From positions 2,161,674 through 2,225,673 of the forward strand of contig NZ_JACFSK010000001.1 in assembly GCF_016100455.1 (NCBI RefSeq): a stretch of DNA of 64,000 bases, in the 5' to 3' direction. The notes under the pieces were generated by a model, which saw only the letters and a list, made by a program, of their open reading frames with translations, was not told where the DNA came from and did not search any database. The position numbers and the translations under genes were made by a program. Positions 30,818 to 39,514 of this stretch are shown piece by piece (the stretch's first letter is position 1; each line of letters starts with the position of its first letter). The DNA comes from Bartonella sp. M0283 (GTDB lineage Bacteria > Pseudomonadota > Alphaproteobacteria > Rhizobiales > Rhizobiaceae).

Positions 30818-31891
30818 ATGATGAAACACGCCGCCATTCCGGATGAATTGAAAAGTCTCGACGAAAGATCCCGCGATATATTCAGGCGTATTGTCGAAAC
30901 CTATCTGAACGAGGGCGACCCCGTCGGGTCAGCCAATCTGTCTCGACAATTGCCACAAAGCCTCTCGCCGGCAACCATCCGCACGATTATGAGCGATCTC
31001 GAGCATTTAGGGCTTATCTACTCGCCCCATATTTCTGCCGGTCGTATGCCGACACAATCTGGTTTGAGGTTTTTTGTAGATGCTTTTATCGAAGTGGGAG
31101 ACCTTCCGGAAGATGAACGCAAAGCCATAGAAACACAGGTTGAAGAAGCAGGCCATAGCCAATCGGTTGAACAATTCTTGACCGGTGCAAGCCAAATTCT
31201 ATCCGGTTTGTCACGCGGTGCCGGACTGGTGTTGTCGACAAAAAACGAAGGAACACTCAAACATATCGAATTTGTGCGTCTTGATTCATCGCGCGCCATG
31301 GCAGTTCTGGTAACCCAAAACGGTGATGTGGAAAATCGTATTGTCAATTTACCCGAAGGGGTAACATTGTCACAATTGAGCGAGGCAACAAATTTTCTCA
31401 ACGCACATATTCAGGGGCGCACCTTAAGCGAAGCCAAAGCAGAAATCTCGAGGCAGAGAGAAGAGACCAAGGCCGCTCTTGATGAATTGTCGCAACATCT
31501 CGTCGATCAAGGGCTTGCCGTTTGGGGCGGCGAAGATCAGGGGCGTAAAACCCAGCTTATTGTGCGCGGGCGCGGCAACCTTCTGGAAGATGTCAAAGCT
31601 GCAGAAGATATTGAACGTTTGCGCCATCTTTTCGACGATCTTGAAACACGTGAAAGCATGATGCAGCTTCTTGACCTTGCCGAGGAAGGTTCAGGCGTTC
31701 GTATTTTTATCGGGTCTGAAAACAAACTGTTTTCGTTATCGGGCTCCTCTCTTATCGTTGCTCCTTATTGCGATTCAAACCAGCATGTTCTTGGTGCTCT
31801 CGGCGTTATCGGGCCAACCCGCTTGAATTATGCGCGTATTGTTCCGATGGTTGACTATACTGCCCAACTTGTCTCGCGACTTCTCAAATAG
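30818..31891 (+). CDS. hrcA: Heat-inducible transcription repressor HrcA
   Basis: Repressor that binds CIRCE elements, in alphaproteobacteria mostly upstream of groESL. 357 residues. The N-terminal winged helix (about 15-90) has SANLSRQLPQSLSPATIRTI and the GLIYSPHISAGRMPTQSGLR stretch characteristic of the family; a GAF-like domain and C-terminal dimerisation region follow. GAAGGA precedes the ATG. No CIRCE repeat occurs near dnaK, grpE or hrcA in this window, so its targets are elsewhere. grpE, usually next to hrcA in related genomes, is 4.3 kb downstream. Confidence 0.95.
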   Translation: MMKHAAIPDELKSLDERSRDIFRRIVETYLNEGDPVGSANLSRQLPQSLSPATIRTIMSDLEHLGLIYSPHISAGRMPTQSGLRFFVDAFIEVGDLPEDERKAIETQVEEAGHSQSVEQFLTGASQILSGLSRGAGLVLSTKNEGTLKHIEFVRLDSSRAMAVLVTQNGDVENRIVNLPEGVTLSQLSEATNFLNAHIQGRTLSEAKAEISRQREETKAALDELSQHLVDQGLAVWGGEDQGRKTQLIVRGRGNLLEDVKAAEDIERLRHLFDDLETRESMMQLLDLAEEGSGVRIFIGSENKLFSLSGSSLIVAPYCDSNQHVLGALGVIGPTRLNYARIVPMVDYTAQLVSRLLK

Positions 31892-32061
31892 ATGTAAATC
31901 AAACGCCGGTAAATGTATTAAAACTTCCGCTTCTATTGCACTTATCGGCTAGAGATGGGATACTTTTCGGATAGGCCCTGTCATTGACCGCCCCTTTCCG
32001 CAAGTCACATCTGTTTTATGGGCTGCATTTGTTTTACGGAAAGTACAAAGGAGAGCATCCC

Positions 32062-33132
32062 ATGAAAGCAGCTTTCATCCATGCCGTTGTACTACTCAAT
32101 GCGTTTTTATTTTTCACTCTATCCGGATTTGCCGAACCCGTGCATTTTGTTCTGGCGCTCGCCCGCAGTACAACAACGCCGGCGGAAGAAACATTTACCT
32201 ATGCTGTTCCCAAACAACTTGGTTATTTTCAGGAAGAAAATATCAATCCGTCATTGCTCTTTACCGATGGCTCCACAGCAGCTCTCCAGGCAGTTGCATC
32301 CGGTTCTGCCGATATTGCCTATGCGTCGTCTGCCAATATTGCAGCCGCCGTCGACAAAGGTGTGCCACTCAAGGCATTTGCCGGAATAACGGTCAGATGG
32401 CCTTATTTTATCGGTGTCCCGAAAGGCTCCACTATCAAATCCATTGCCGATCTTAAAGGAAAACGCGTGGGCGTAATTAGCCTCGCTTCGGCTTCTTATG
32501 CTGATTTACGGGCGAATTTGAAAATTGCCGGCTTGAAAGAAAGTGACGTTACGATTGTACCCGTTGGTGCAGGTGCGCGCGCGGCAGCCGCGCTCAATGC
32601 GAAGGATATCGACGCAGTTGACAGCTATTCGGATAGTTTTACCGTTATGCGTCAAAACGGCGTCGAATTCGATCTTTTGCAACGTCCGGAAGAAATGAAC
32701 CGCCTTTTCAGTGTTACTATGGTCACAAGCCAGAAGATATTCGATGAAAAGCCGCATGAACTTTCAGCTTTTGCACGCGCTGCCTATAAAGGCATGATCT
32801 ATACCAAACTTTATCCCGATAGCGCCTTGAAACTTGCTTTTAAAGAATTCCCCGAACTCGGAGGTTCTGATAATCCAACCGGACAAGATGCCAAAAATAC
32901 GGCCGAAGCTATGGCCATAGCACTTGCCGATTCGACACCGGCTGACAAACCGGATCCGGCAAGCTGGGGAAAATGGCTTGATATTCCTGATGAACGCTGG
33001 CAAGCAGTTTTGTCTTTTGCGCATCAAACAGGTTCAACTGAACGCCTGCTTCATGTAAAGGATGTCTGGAGCAATTCCTTAATGCCGGAAATTTATAATT
33101 TCGATATCAAGACAATTGTTAAAAAGGACTAA
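32062..33132 (+). CDS. ABC transporter substrate-binding protein, NMT1/SsuA-like
   Basis: Periplasmic binding protein of the NMT1/SsuA/TauA superfamily. 356 residues with a signal peptide at 1-26 (hydrophobic core FFTLSGFAEP before cleavage). The body has typical SBP blocks: AVASGSADIAYASSANIAAAVDKGVPLKAFAG split over the ligand cleft, and KGKRVGVISLASASYADLR. AAAGGAG lies 8 bases before ATG 32062. It heads a three-gene transporter with the ATPase at 33180 and permease at 34031. Candidate ligands are sulfonates, taurine, nitrate-like anions or a pyrimidine; the sequence does not decide. Confidence 0.88.
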   Translation: MKAAFIHAVVLLNAFLFFTLSGFAEPVHFVLALARSTTTPAEETFTYAVPKQLGYFQEENINPSLLFTDGSTAALQAVASGSADIAYASSANIAAAVDKGVPLKAFAGITVRWPYFIGVPKGSTIKSIADLKGKRVGVISLASASYADLRANLKIAGLKESDVTIVPVGAGARAAAALNAKDIDAVDSYSDSFTVMRQNGVEFDLLQRPEEMNRLFSVTMVTSQKIFDEKPHELSAFARAAYKGMIYTKLYPDSALKLAFKEFPELGGSDNPTGQDAKNTAEAMAIALADSTPADKPDPASWGKWLDIPDERWQAVLSFAHQTGSTERLLHVKDVWSNSLMPEIYNFDIKTIVKKD

Positions 33133-33179
33133 CCCGTTTAAAGCGAAGGCTGTCGTTCTGAAGGATTGAGAAAACGTCT

Positions 33180-33965
33180 ATGCCGTCTATCAAAAAGCCC
33201 CTTATCACTATCAAGGGATTGCATAAAAGCTATATAAGCAAAAAAGACGGCACGATTGATGCATTGAAAAATGTCAATCTGGAAATTGCCGAAGGCGCTT
33301 TTATTGCACTTGTTGGGCCATCCGGCTGCGGCAAAACAACGTTACTCAAAATCCTTGCCGGTCTTGTTGACAATTTTTCCGGCGAAGTCATGCTTAATGA
33401 CATCGCCGTTACCCGTCCTTCGCCGGAAGTGGGATTTGTTTTTCAGGACCCTACGCTGCTTCCATGGCGCACAATTTTGCAGAATATCCTCTTGCCGGTC
33501 GAATTGATGCATCTTGACAAAAGAGAATACCATGACCGCGCTTTGATGCTCATGGAAACGGTGGGGCTTAAAGGATTTGAAAACAAATTGCCCAACGAGC
33601 TTTCAGGAGGAATGCGCCAACGTGCCGGAATTTGCCGTGCCCTTATCCGCGACCCGAAAGTTCTGCTTATGGATGAGCCATTCGGAGCGCTTGATGCAAT
33701 GACCCGCGAAGTTTTAAATGGCGAATTGCAAAATATCTGGCTTGAAAGCAAAAAAACCGTGCTTTTTGTTACCCATTCCATTCCCGAAGCGGTATTTCTT
33801 GCCGATAAAGTGGTGGTGATGAGCCCGCGCCCCGGTCATATCGAGGAAATTGTCGATGTTAAATTGCCCCGTCCGCGTGAACTTCAGGAATTGACAGATA
33901 AAAAAGTCGGAAAAATTTTAGGTCAAATAAGACAGCATTTTGAAAATTTTAGTATGAATTGTTGA
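33180..33965 (+). CDS. ABC transporter ATP-binding protein, SsuB/TauB-like
   Basis: Cytoplasmic ATPase of the transporter. 261 residues with all motifs: Walker A GPSGCGKTT at 46-54, Q-loop FQDPTLLPW at 88-96, signature LSGGMRQR at 141-148, Walker B VLLMDEP at 161-167 with D-loop GALD, and the switch histidine in FVTHSIPEA. The Q-loop context and lack of a C-terminal regulatory domain are usual for the nitrate/sulfonate/taurine group. It lies 47 bases after the binding protein. Confidence 0.93.
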   Translation: MPSIKKPLITIKGLHKSYISKKDGTIDALKNVNLEIAEGAFIALVGPSGCGKTTLLKILAGLVDNFSGEVMLNDIAVTRPSPEVGFVFQDPTLLPWRTILQNILLPVELMHLDKREYHDRALMLMETVGLKGFENKLPNELSGGMRQRAGICRALIRDPKVLLMDEPFGALDAMTREVLNGELQNIWLESKKTVLFVTHSIPEAVFLADKVVVMSPRPGHIEEIVDVKLPRPRELQELTDKKVGKILGQIRQHFENFSMNC

Positions 33966-34030
33966 ACTGCTGTTGCATATCCATCAAATCCTGTGATTGA
34001 GAAATCGGCAAAACCGCAGAAAGGCTGGCA

Positions 34031-34798
34031 ATGTTCAAAAATGAAAAAACACTTCAAGCATTGCTTGTTGTTGTTGTTTTTATTCTGGTTGTCGGCTTCT
34101 GGGAAACTTCGGTCCGGCTATGGCAGGTTCCTGCCTATCTTTTGCCACCGCCCAGTCTCATCTTCTACCAGCTTGTCCGGCTGATAAAGTCGGCGCTTTT
34201 TTGGGATAATCTCGGCGTTACCATGGCCGAAGTTTTGCTGGGCTATGTTTGCGGCATAGTGCTTGCGGCAATTCTTGGCGTCGCCATTTCGCAAGTTCGC
34301 GTTTTCCAGCTTGCGCTCTTGCCCTATATCATTGCTTTCCAGACGATACCGACAGTTGCCCTTGCACCGATTTTTCTGCAATGGTTCGGCTATGGCATTG
34401 CATCAAAGATTGTTATGGCCGCGCTTATTTCGTTTTTCCCGATGCTTATCAACGTGATTGCCGGTTTACAATCGGCCGGACGCGAAGAAATCCAGATGCT
34501 CAAGGCTTTCGGTGCCAACGAAATACAGATTTTGCTGAAAGTAAAATTGCCGGCTTCCCTGCCATTTGTTTTTGCAGGTCTTGGCCTTGGCATTATCTTT
34601 GCCCTGATTGGTGCAATTGTTGCCGAATTTGTCGGTGCCCAAAAGGGCTTGGGCAAAATGCTTATGCAATTCAACGAGCAGTTCAATATTGCCGGTCAAT
34701 TCGCCATTCTTGTCATTCTGGCACTTATTGGCGTTATTATGCATTTGATGGTCAGTTTTGCAAAACATAGAATCATTTTCTGGGATGGACAAAGATAA
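34031..34798 (+). CDS. ABC transporter permease, SsuC/TauC-like
   Basis: Inner-membrane permease, 255 residues with about six helices. The BPD_transp_1 coupling loop EEIQMLKAFGANEIQILLKVKLP occupies residues 155-178 in the canonical E-A-A-x3-G-x9-I-x-L-P layout (here with K-A-F-G). It follows the ATPase by 65 bases and completes the importer. No terminator is obvious; hemC begins about 250 bases on. Confidence 0.92.
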   Translation: MFKNEKTLQALLVVVVFILVVGFWETSVRLWQVPAYLLPPPSLIFYQLVRLIKSALFWDNLGVTMAEVLLGYVCGIVLAAILGVAISQVRVFQLALLPYIIAFQTIPTVALAPIFLQWFGYGIASKIVMAALISFFPMLINVIAGLQSAGREEIQMLKAFGANEIQILLKVKLPASLPFVFAGLGLGIIFALIGAIVAEFVGAQKGLGKMLMQFNEQFNIAGQFAILVILALIGVIMHLMVSFAKHRIIFWDGQR

Positions 34799-35054
34799 TC
34801 CGGAATTTTCCGCATTTGCCCTGCAACATATCACTTCAAAAAAACGTTATAATCAACACGAAAAGTGGGGAATCATTTGCTTCTTTTCCTGACATTTTAA
34901 GGAAAAACTGCCTTAAAGTTTGAAAATGACACTCCGAAACACAATTTAAGCGAAGAGAACTTTCTTTTATGCGCAAGTTGAGTTAGATACTCTTAGCAAC
35001 GCTCTAAAGAGTGTAGAGTTTGATTATTGGAATTTATGGAATAGGCTTAGAGTT

Positions 35055-36008
35055 ATGCGGATAAGGCTTGGAACACGGAAAAGTGCGTTAGCGCGCGTGC
35101 AAGCGGAAAGTGTGGCTAAGCTGTTGCGGGAGCTTGATCCTACATTAACAGTCGAAACTGTTTTGCTTGGCTGTGTAGGTGACAAAGATAAGCACACAAG
35201 TTTTCAGGATATTGGCAATGTCGGGGTTTTCACCAAAAGTGGTGAAGAAGCTCTGTTGAACCGTGAAGTCGATGTTGTTGTCCATTCTTTAAAAGACCTA
35301 CCGACTGTTCAGCCGGAGGGACTTGTTCTTGCCTCTGTGCCAAAGCGCGAAGACCCGCGTGATGTTCTATGCGGCTTGAAATTTGACGATATTCGCGGCA
35401 ATCATCACAAAATCGGCACCGGTTCCATTCGTCGTGCCGCCCAGCTCAGGTCGTTTTTCCCGGATATCGAAATTGTGCCGGTTCGTGGCAATGTACCGCC
35501 GAGATTACGCCGTGCTGTCGATAAAAACGGCATTGATGCAACAATTCTTGCTGCTGCGGGATTGAAACGGCTTGGCCTTTTTGAAGACAGCATGGAATGT
35601 CTCAACCCGCAAATATTCCCTTATGCCGTTGCCCAAGGGGCGCTCGGCATAGAATGCCGCCAAGGCGACAGAGATATTTTGCGGCTTCTCAAAGCGATTG
35701 AATGCAAAAAATCGCGTGCCGAAACCGACGCCGAACGGTCATTGATGAAATATCTCAATGCCGGATGCAATTTGCCTGTGGGTGTTTGCTCGACATGGAA
35801 GAACACAATGCTTTACATGAAAGCCACTGTAACGGGCGTTGACGGTTTGAAGCAGATTGTCGATTACGCGACAACTTGTACTTATGGTGTGGAAGAAATG
35901 GGCAAGGTTCTGGCAGAACGGCTCCTTGATAAGGGTGCCGGCGAACTGCTTCGGGCCTGTACAGTCAATGGTAATAAAAAAAAGGTTGAAAGCCTGCTAA
36001 AAGCCTGA
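35055..36008 (+). CDS. hemC: Hydroxymethylbilane synthase (porphobilinogen deaminase), atypical
   Basis: Condenses four porphobilinogens to hydroxymethylbilane in heme/cobalamin synthesis. 317 residues. Key residues are present: catalytic D81 in HSLKDLPT, GTGSIRRAAQL at 121-131, R-rich substrate contacts, and the dipyrromethane-bearing C238 in LNAGCNLPVG. The wording differs from usual alphaproteobacterial HemC (for example SLKDLP where SSKDMP is common, and REDPRDVL where REDVRDAF is common). It stands alone, between an ABC transporter and grpE, instead of beside hemD or tsaD. It may be acquired or a second copy. No clear ribosome site. Confidence 0.88.
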   Translation: MRIRLGTRKSALARVQAESVAKLLRELDPTLTVETVLLGCVGDKDKHTSFQDIGNVGVFTKSGEEALLNREVDVVVHSLKDLPTVQPEGLVLASVPKREDPRDVLCGLKFDDIRGNHHKIGTGSIRRAAQLRSFFPDIEIVPVRGNVPPRLRRAVDKNGIDATILAAAGLKRLGLFEDSMECLNPQIFPYAVAQGALGIECRQGDRDILRLLKAIECKKSRAETDAERSLMKYLNAGCNLPVGVCSTWKNTMLYMKATVTGVDGLKQIVDYATTCTYGVEEMGKVLAERLLDKGAGELLRACTVNGNKKKVESLLKA

Positions 36009-36159
36009 ATTGCGTGAAATTTCCATCCGGTTATCATTTATCGGTTAAAAGCAGGGAGGCGAATCTATTTAAGCGTTCCTTTTGCGGTTTGCCTCTTGAT
36101 TTTTCTCGCTAAAATTTCGATATCGAATTTAACAACTATTATCGAAAAGTAGGAATCCT

Positions 36160-36846
36160 ATGTCTGAGGAAAAAAAGCAATCTGCTGAAAGTGATATCAA
36201 TAACCGCGACATAAAGAATCCGGCTGACAGAGATGCATTGAAACGTGCGGCCGATGATTTTTTGAAACAGCGCAAGGAAGAAGCGAAAGCCGAAGTCGAA
36301 GATGATCAGGTCGCCGATGAAGGTGCTGATCCGGTTGCTGCCATGCAAGCCGAAAATGACGAGCTGAAAGATCAGGTTTTGCGCCTTGCTGCCGAAATGG
36401 AAAATTTACGCCGCCGTACGGCTCGTGATGTTGCCGATGCACGGTCCTATTCAGTTGCCAATTTCGCGCGTGATATGCTTCAGGTTTCTGATAATCTCAA
36501 CCGCGCCTTGCAGGCTATCCCCGAAGGCGCACGTGAGAAGGATTCCGGGCTCAATGCTTTGGCCGAAGGCGTTGAAATGACAGAACGCGCCATGATGGCT
36601 GCGCTGGAGCGCAATGGCGTCAAAAAAATCGAACCCGAAGGGCAGAAATTCGACCCGAATTTTCATCAGGCAATGTTTGAAATTCCAAATACCGATGTTC
36701 CGAACAACACTGTTCAACAGGTTGTTCAAGCCGGTTATGTTATCGGTGACCGCGTATTGCGACCGGCAATGGTTGGTGTTTCCAAGGGCGGTCCAAAAGA
36801 AGCAACGGCAAAAACCGAACCGCAAAACGACAAAAAGCCGGAATAA
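36160..36846 (+). CDS. grpE: Nucleotide exchange factor GrpE
   Basis: Releases ADP from DnaK. 228 residues: an acidic, disordered N-terminus, a long coiled coil (about 60-125, with [18 protein letters not shown]), and the C-terminal beta domain containing [19 protein letters not shown] sequence and the family end [25 protein letters not shown] precedes the ATG. A possible RpoH promoter is CTTG at 36095-36098 followed after 17 bases by TTCGATAT, weaker than the dnaK one. A terminator follows at 36916. Confidence 0.95.
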   Translation: MSEEKKQSAESDINNRDIKNPADRDALKRAADDFLKQRKEEAKAEVEDDQVADEGADPVAAMQAENDELKDQVLRLAAEMENLRRRTARDVADARSYSVANFARDMLQVSDNLNRALQAIPEGAREKDSGLNALAEGVEMTERAMMAALERNGVKKIEPEGQKFDPNFHQAMFEIPNTDVPNNTVQQVVQAGYVIGDRVLRPAMVGVSKGGPKEATAKTEPQNDKKPE

Positions 36847-36915
36847 ATCGATTTTTGTTCAATCAAGATCGATAATAAAAGTTAAGAATTTCTCTTAATG
36901 CAGATTTTACTCACA

Positions 36916-36943
36916 AAAAGGCGGGATTTCCCCGCTTTTTTTG
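36916..36943 (+). terminator. Terminator after grpE
   Basis: AAAAGGCGGG (36916-36925) pairs with CCCGCTTTTT (36931-36940), one wobble, 5-base loop, followed by more T. Located 70 bases after the grpE stop. Confidence 0.8.
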
Positions 36944-37303
36944 GCTGCTCATTCCAGCTAATCCTTCCGCTTAAAAATCTGGCGACAATTTCCCACGCTG
37001 GGGAAAAGTCGCAATATTTAACCCGATAAAATATATTAAAGTGAAAGTCGGCTTGCCTCTCACCGCATCGATTGGTCCGGAACTCCACAAATTTTGATTG
37101 GCGATAGAAAAGCCCGAAGCCTCTATAAGGTTTCAAGGCATATGTGTTCACATTAGCAAAGCCACAGATCGTTTTAGGTTTGAGAAAAACCGCTGCAACA
37201 ATGACAAATGGTACAATGGCCGGTGTCATAATAGCCGGTTAGACGCAGGACACACGCGAACTATAATGCTATTTTTTTCCACTCAACCGGACGGCTGCTG
37301 TGT
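36944..37303. other. Intergenic gap after grpE
   Basis: No supported gene between the grpE terminator and the convergent carboxypeptidase stop. A 115-codon minus-strand frame (36882-37229) overlaps the terminator and has no ribosome site, so I left it out. Confidence 0.5.
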
Positions 37304-38671
37304 TCAGTTTGCGACAACAAAACAGGAATATGCTTGCGCTGTTATTTTGCCACATGCAGCATTTGCTTCACTTTCACTGCCGAATGAACCAAAGCGCACC
37401 CGATAGACTTGTTTGCCATCTACGTTGGCTGGCTCGACATGCCCGAGTGAAGCGACTTTCGAATCTTTCAAAGCCTTTTGTACAGTTTTCAAAAATCCGT
37501 CGGCAGAAGCTTTATCAGGTAGTGCTGCTACCTGTACAATGTAGCTTAGCTGAATTTCATTTTTCAAAATATCGGTAACAGTCTTTTTGCCTTCATCGGC
37601 ATAAGCCATGGTTGTCGGAGCGGTTTCCATTTTAACTGTTTTTTTGACCGGAATGGATATTGTCGACCTTGTTTCAGCGACTGTTTTTGTAGAAGGAACC
37701 GCCCGATTACCACGTGAATTAACAGAAGCGGTTACCACTTCCGCATTTCTTTTATCAGATTGCGCAATTGCCGGTTGGGGCTGACCACGCCAAGCTGATT
37801 GAGCCACACTCCATTGAGTAAAAATCCGTTTTTTGGTCGAGCGGCTGGCACTATCCATATAAGCATTGGCTAACAAGACAACGACGTCATCACGCTGGCG
37901 CCCCGACGTTCCACCAAGGACAACAATAACCAGTTTTTTGCCATCCTTGGCAATGGTGGTAGTAATTGTAAAACCGGCAAGACTGGTAAAGCCGGTTTTC
38001 AACCCGTCTGCTCCGTCAATCCTGTCAAGAACACGATTGTGGCCTTTATAGACCTGACCGCGATAACTGAATTCACGTTGGCTGAAGAGATGATAATATT
38101 GCGGAAAATGTTCACGCATGGCAATCGACATCAAAGCGATATCACGGGCTGTCGAAACATGCCCCTGTGCGGGTAGCCCGTTCGGATTTTTGAACGTCGT
38201 ATTTTTCATACCGAGGCTTCTTGCCTTCAAGGTCATAACACGAGCGAAATTCTCTTCGCTCCCGCCAAGATATTCAGCCACGACAACAGCCGCATCATTG
38301 GCAGAAAGAACAATCATAGAATTGACTGCATCACGGACCGAAAGCTTCGAACCGGCAGGCATACCGAGTTTCATCCTCGGTTTGCTGGCTGCATGTCTAG
38401 AGACGGGCATTTCGGTATTCCAATTCAGGCGACCGCTCTGTATTGCATCAAAAACGAGATAAAGCGTCATTACTTTGGTGATTGATGCAGGCGGGCGTAT
38501 TTCATCAGGACGGTTTGCAAACAAAACATTGCCGGTATTGGCATCGACAACAATTGCCGGAAGTTCAACTGCATTGGACTTGGCCTGCACCGGCGCAAGC
38601 GCAAAAAATAGAACACTCGCAACTGCAATAAGTACCGCGACCGAAAACCGTAAAACCTTAAAAAAACGCAT
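37304..38671 (-). CDS. D-alanyl-D-alanine carboxypeptidase (PBP5/DacC type) with C-terminal SPOR domain
   Basis: Periplasmic peptidoglycan-trimming penicillin-binding protein. 454 residues from ATG 38671; the first 30 form a signal peptide ending PVQA. Peptidase S11 motifs are S63-x-x-K66 (SITK), SAN at 123-125 and KTG at 225-227. After a Ser/Thr-rich linker (about 275-370), a SPOR domain (about 375-454, beginning YIVQVAALPDK and containing YRVRFGSFGSESEANA) replaces the amphipathic membrane anchor of classic PBP5 and should bind denuded glycan at the division site. Upstream lies a cluster of AACGTT elements. Monocistronic. Confidence 0.93.
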   Translation of the reverse strand: MRFFKVLRFSVAVLIAVASVLFFALAPVQAKSNAVELPAIVVDANTGNVLFANRPDEIRPPASITKVMTLYLVFDAIQSGRLNWNTEMPVSRHAASKPRMKLGMPAGSKLSVRDAVNSMIVLSANDAAVVVAEYLGGSEENFARVMTLKARSLGMKNTTFKNPNGLPAQGHVSTARDIALMSIAMREHFPQYYHLFSQREFSYRGQVYKGHNRVLDRIDGADGLKTGFTSLAGFTITTTIAKDGKKLVIVVLGGTSGRQRDDVVVLLANAYMDSASRSTKKRIFTQWSVAQSAWRGQPQPAIAQSDKRNAEVVTASVNSRGNRAVPSTKTVAETRSTISIPVKKTVKMETAPTTMAYADEGKKTVTDILKNEIQLSYIVQVAALPDKASADGFLKTVQKALKDSKVASLGHVEPANVDGKQVYRVRFGSFGSESEANAACGKITAQAYSCFVVAN

Positions 38672-38753
38672 CAGTCTTCCCTGCCTGAAATTAAGCAATA
38701 CAAAAATATACGCAAATAACAAAACCGCTTACATCATGCGGCATATGAATGAC

Positions 38754-38811
38754 AACGTTAATAGCTTGCCATGTAACAACGTTAATTTTCAGTAAATAAC
38801 GTTGAAACGTT
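38754..38811. repeat. Four AACGTT palindromes in 58 bases upstream of the carboxypeptidase gene
   Basis: AACGTT occurs at 38754-38759, 38778-38783, 38798-38803 and 38806-38811; the first two are embedded in the identical CAACGTTAAT. They lie 80-140 bases upstream of the gene start and look like a binding-site cluster. Cognate protein unknown. Confidence 0.4.
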
Positions 38812-38860
38812 CATAACCCATAAAATCAGTTATACAGGATTTAAGATGATAATCAACCTG

Positions 38861-38903
38861 AGGGTTTTATCATTGCGTTATGCGCATATAACGCAATAAC
38901 CCT
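38861..38903. repeat. Long inverted repeat in AT-rich gap
   Basis: Perfect 10-bp arms ATTGCGTTAT / ATAACGCAAT (38872-38881 and 38888-38897) around GCGCAT, extended by outer arms AGGGTT / AACCCT (38861-38866 and 38898-38903) after a 5-base bulge. Read on the plus strand it is followed by AT-rich sequence with T runs. It could be an orphan terminator or a protein site. Confidence 0.5.
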
Positions 38904-39514
38904 TAAAAATTTATTTTTTATTATTTTAAAGAAATGATACTTATTTAATTTTTATGAATATTATAATTGTTATCGCTATTTTTATAAAATCGTTTTTGCG
39001 GGTAGAAAATTATTCAAATTCCACTTTCCAGATTTACGTTAAATTTTCAACTTGTTAAAAATTTCCTAATATAGAGCATATAGACCTTATAATATGCTTT
39101 AAATCCATGATTTAAGAAAACGAATGCATATAAACGATATTCAAATTCAATATCGAAATTTCCTGTAACTTAAACAAATAAAAAATTTGCTTTATATGCC
39201 TAATGACAATCAAGGTTTTGTTGCAGGTGATCAAAGGGAAATCTTTAAAAAGATAAAGCGAAGAAGCCTTTTTTTTGTTATTCTTCATAAAAGGAACAAA
39301 CTTCCATAAATCTAAATTAGCCTCGTAATCGGAACAAAATTTTACCTTTTATGAAGGAAATAACCTTCAACAGTTTATTGTCGGGATGAATGTATCCTGC
39401 TCTCCGCAATAAAGACGATTGCCACTATGTGTTCCGGATTTCATGATGGGGAAAAGAAAGGGGAAAAATTTCCGTATAATTCGTATAAACAAAAATTTTG
39501 GGATATCATGACGA
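38904..39514. other. AT-rich intergenic gap
   Basis: About 600 bases, strongly AT-rich between 38905 and 39200, with no gene, tRNA or repeat that I can support. Confidence 0.5.

Noticed and set aside
34984..35025. CIRCE element upstream of hemC
   Set aside because: The stretch has ACTCTTAG and CTAAAGAGT-like arms but not TTAGCACTC-N9-GAGTGCTAA, and the pairing is interrupted.
36882..37229. 115-codon minus-strand frame after grpE
   Set aside because: It overlaps the grpE terminator and has neither ribosome site nor familiar sequence.
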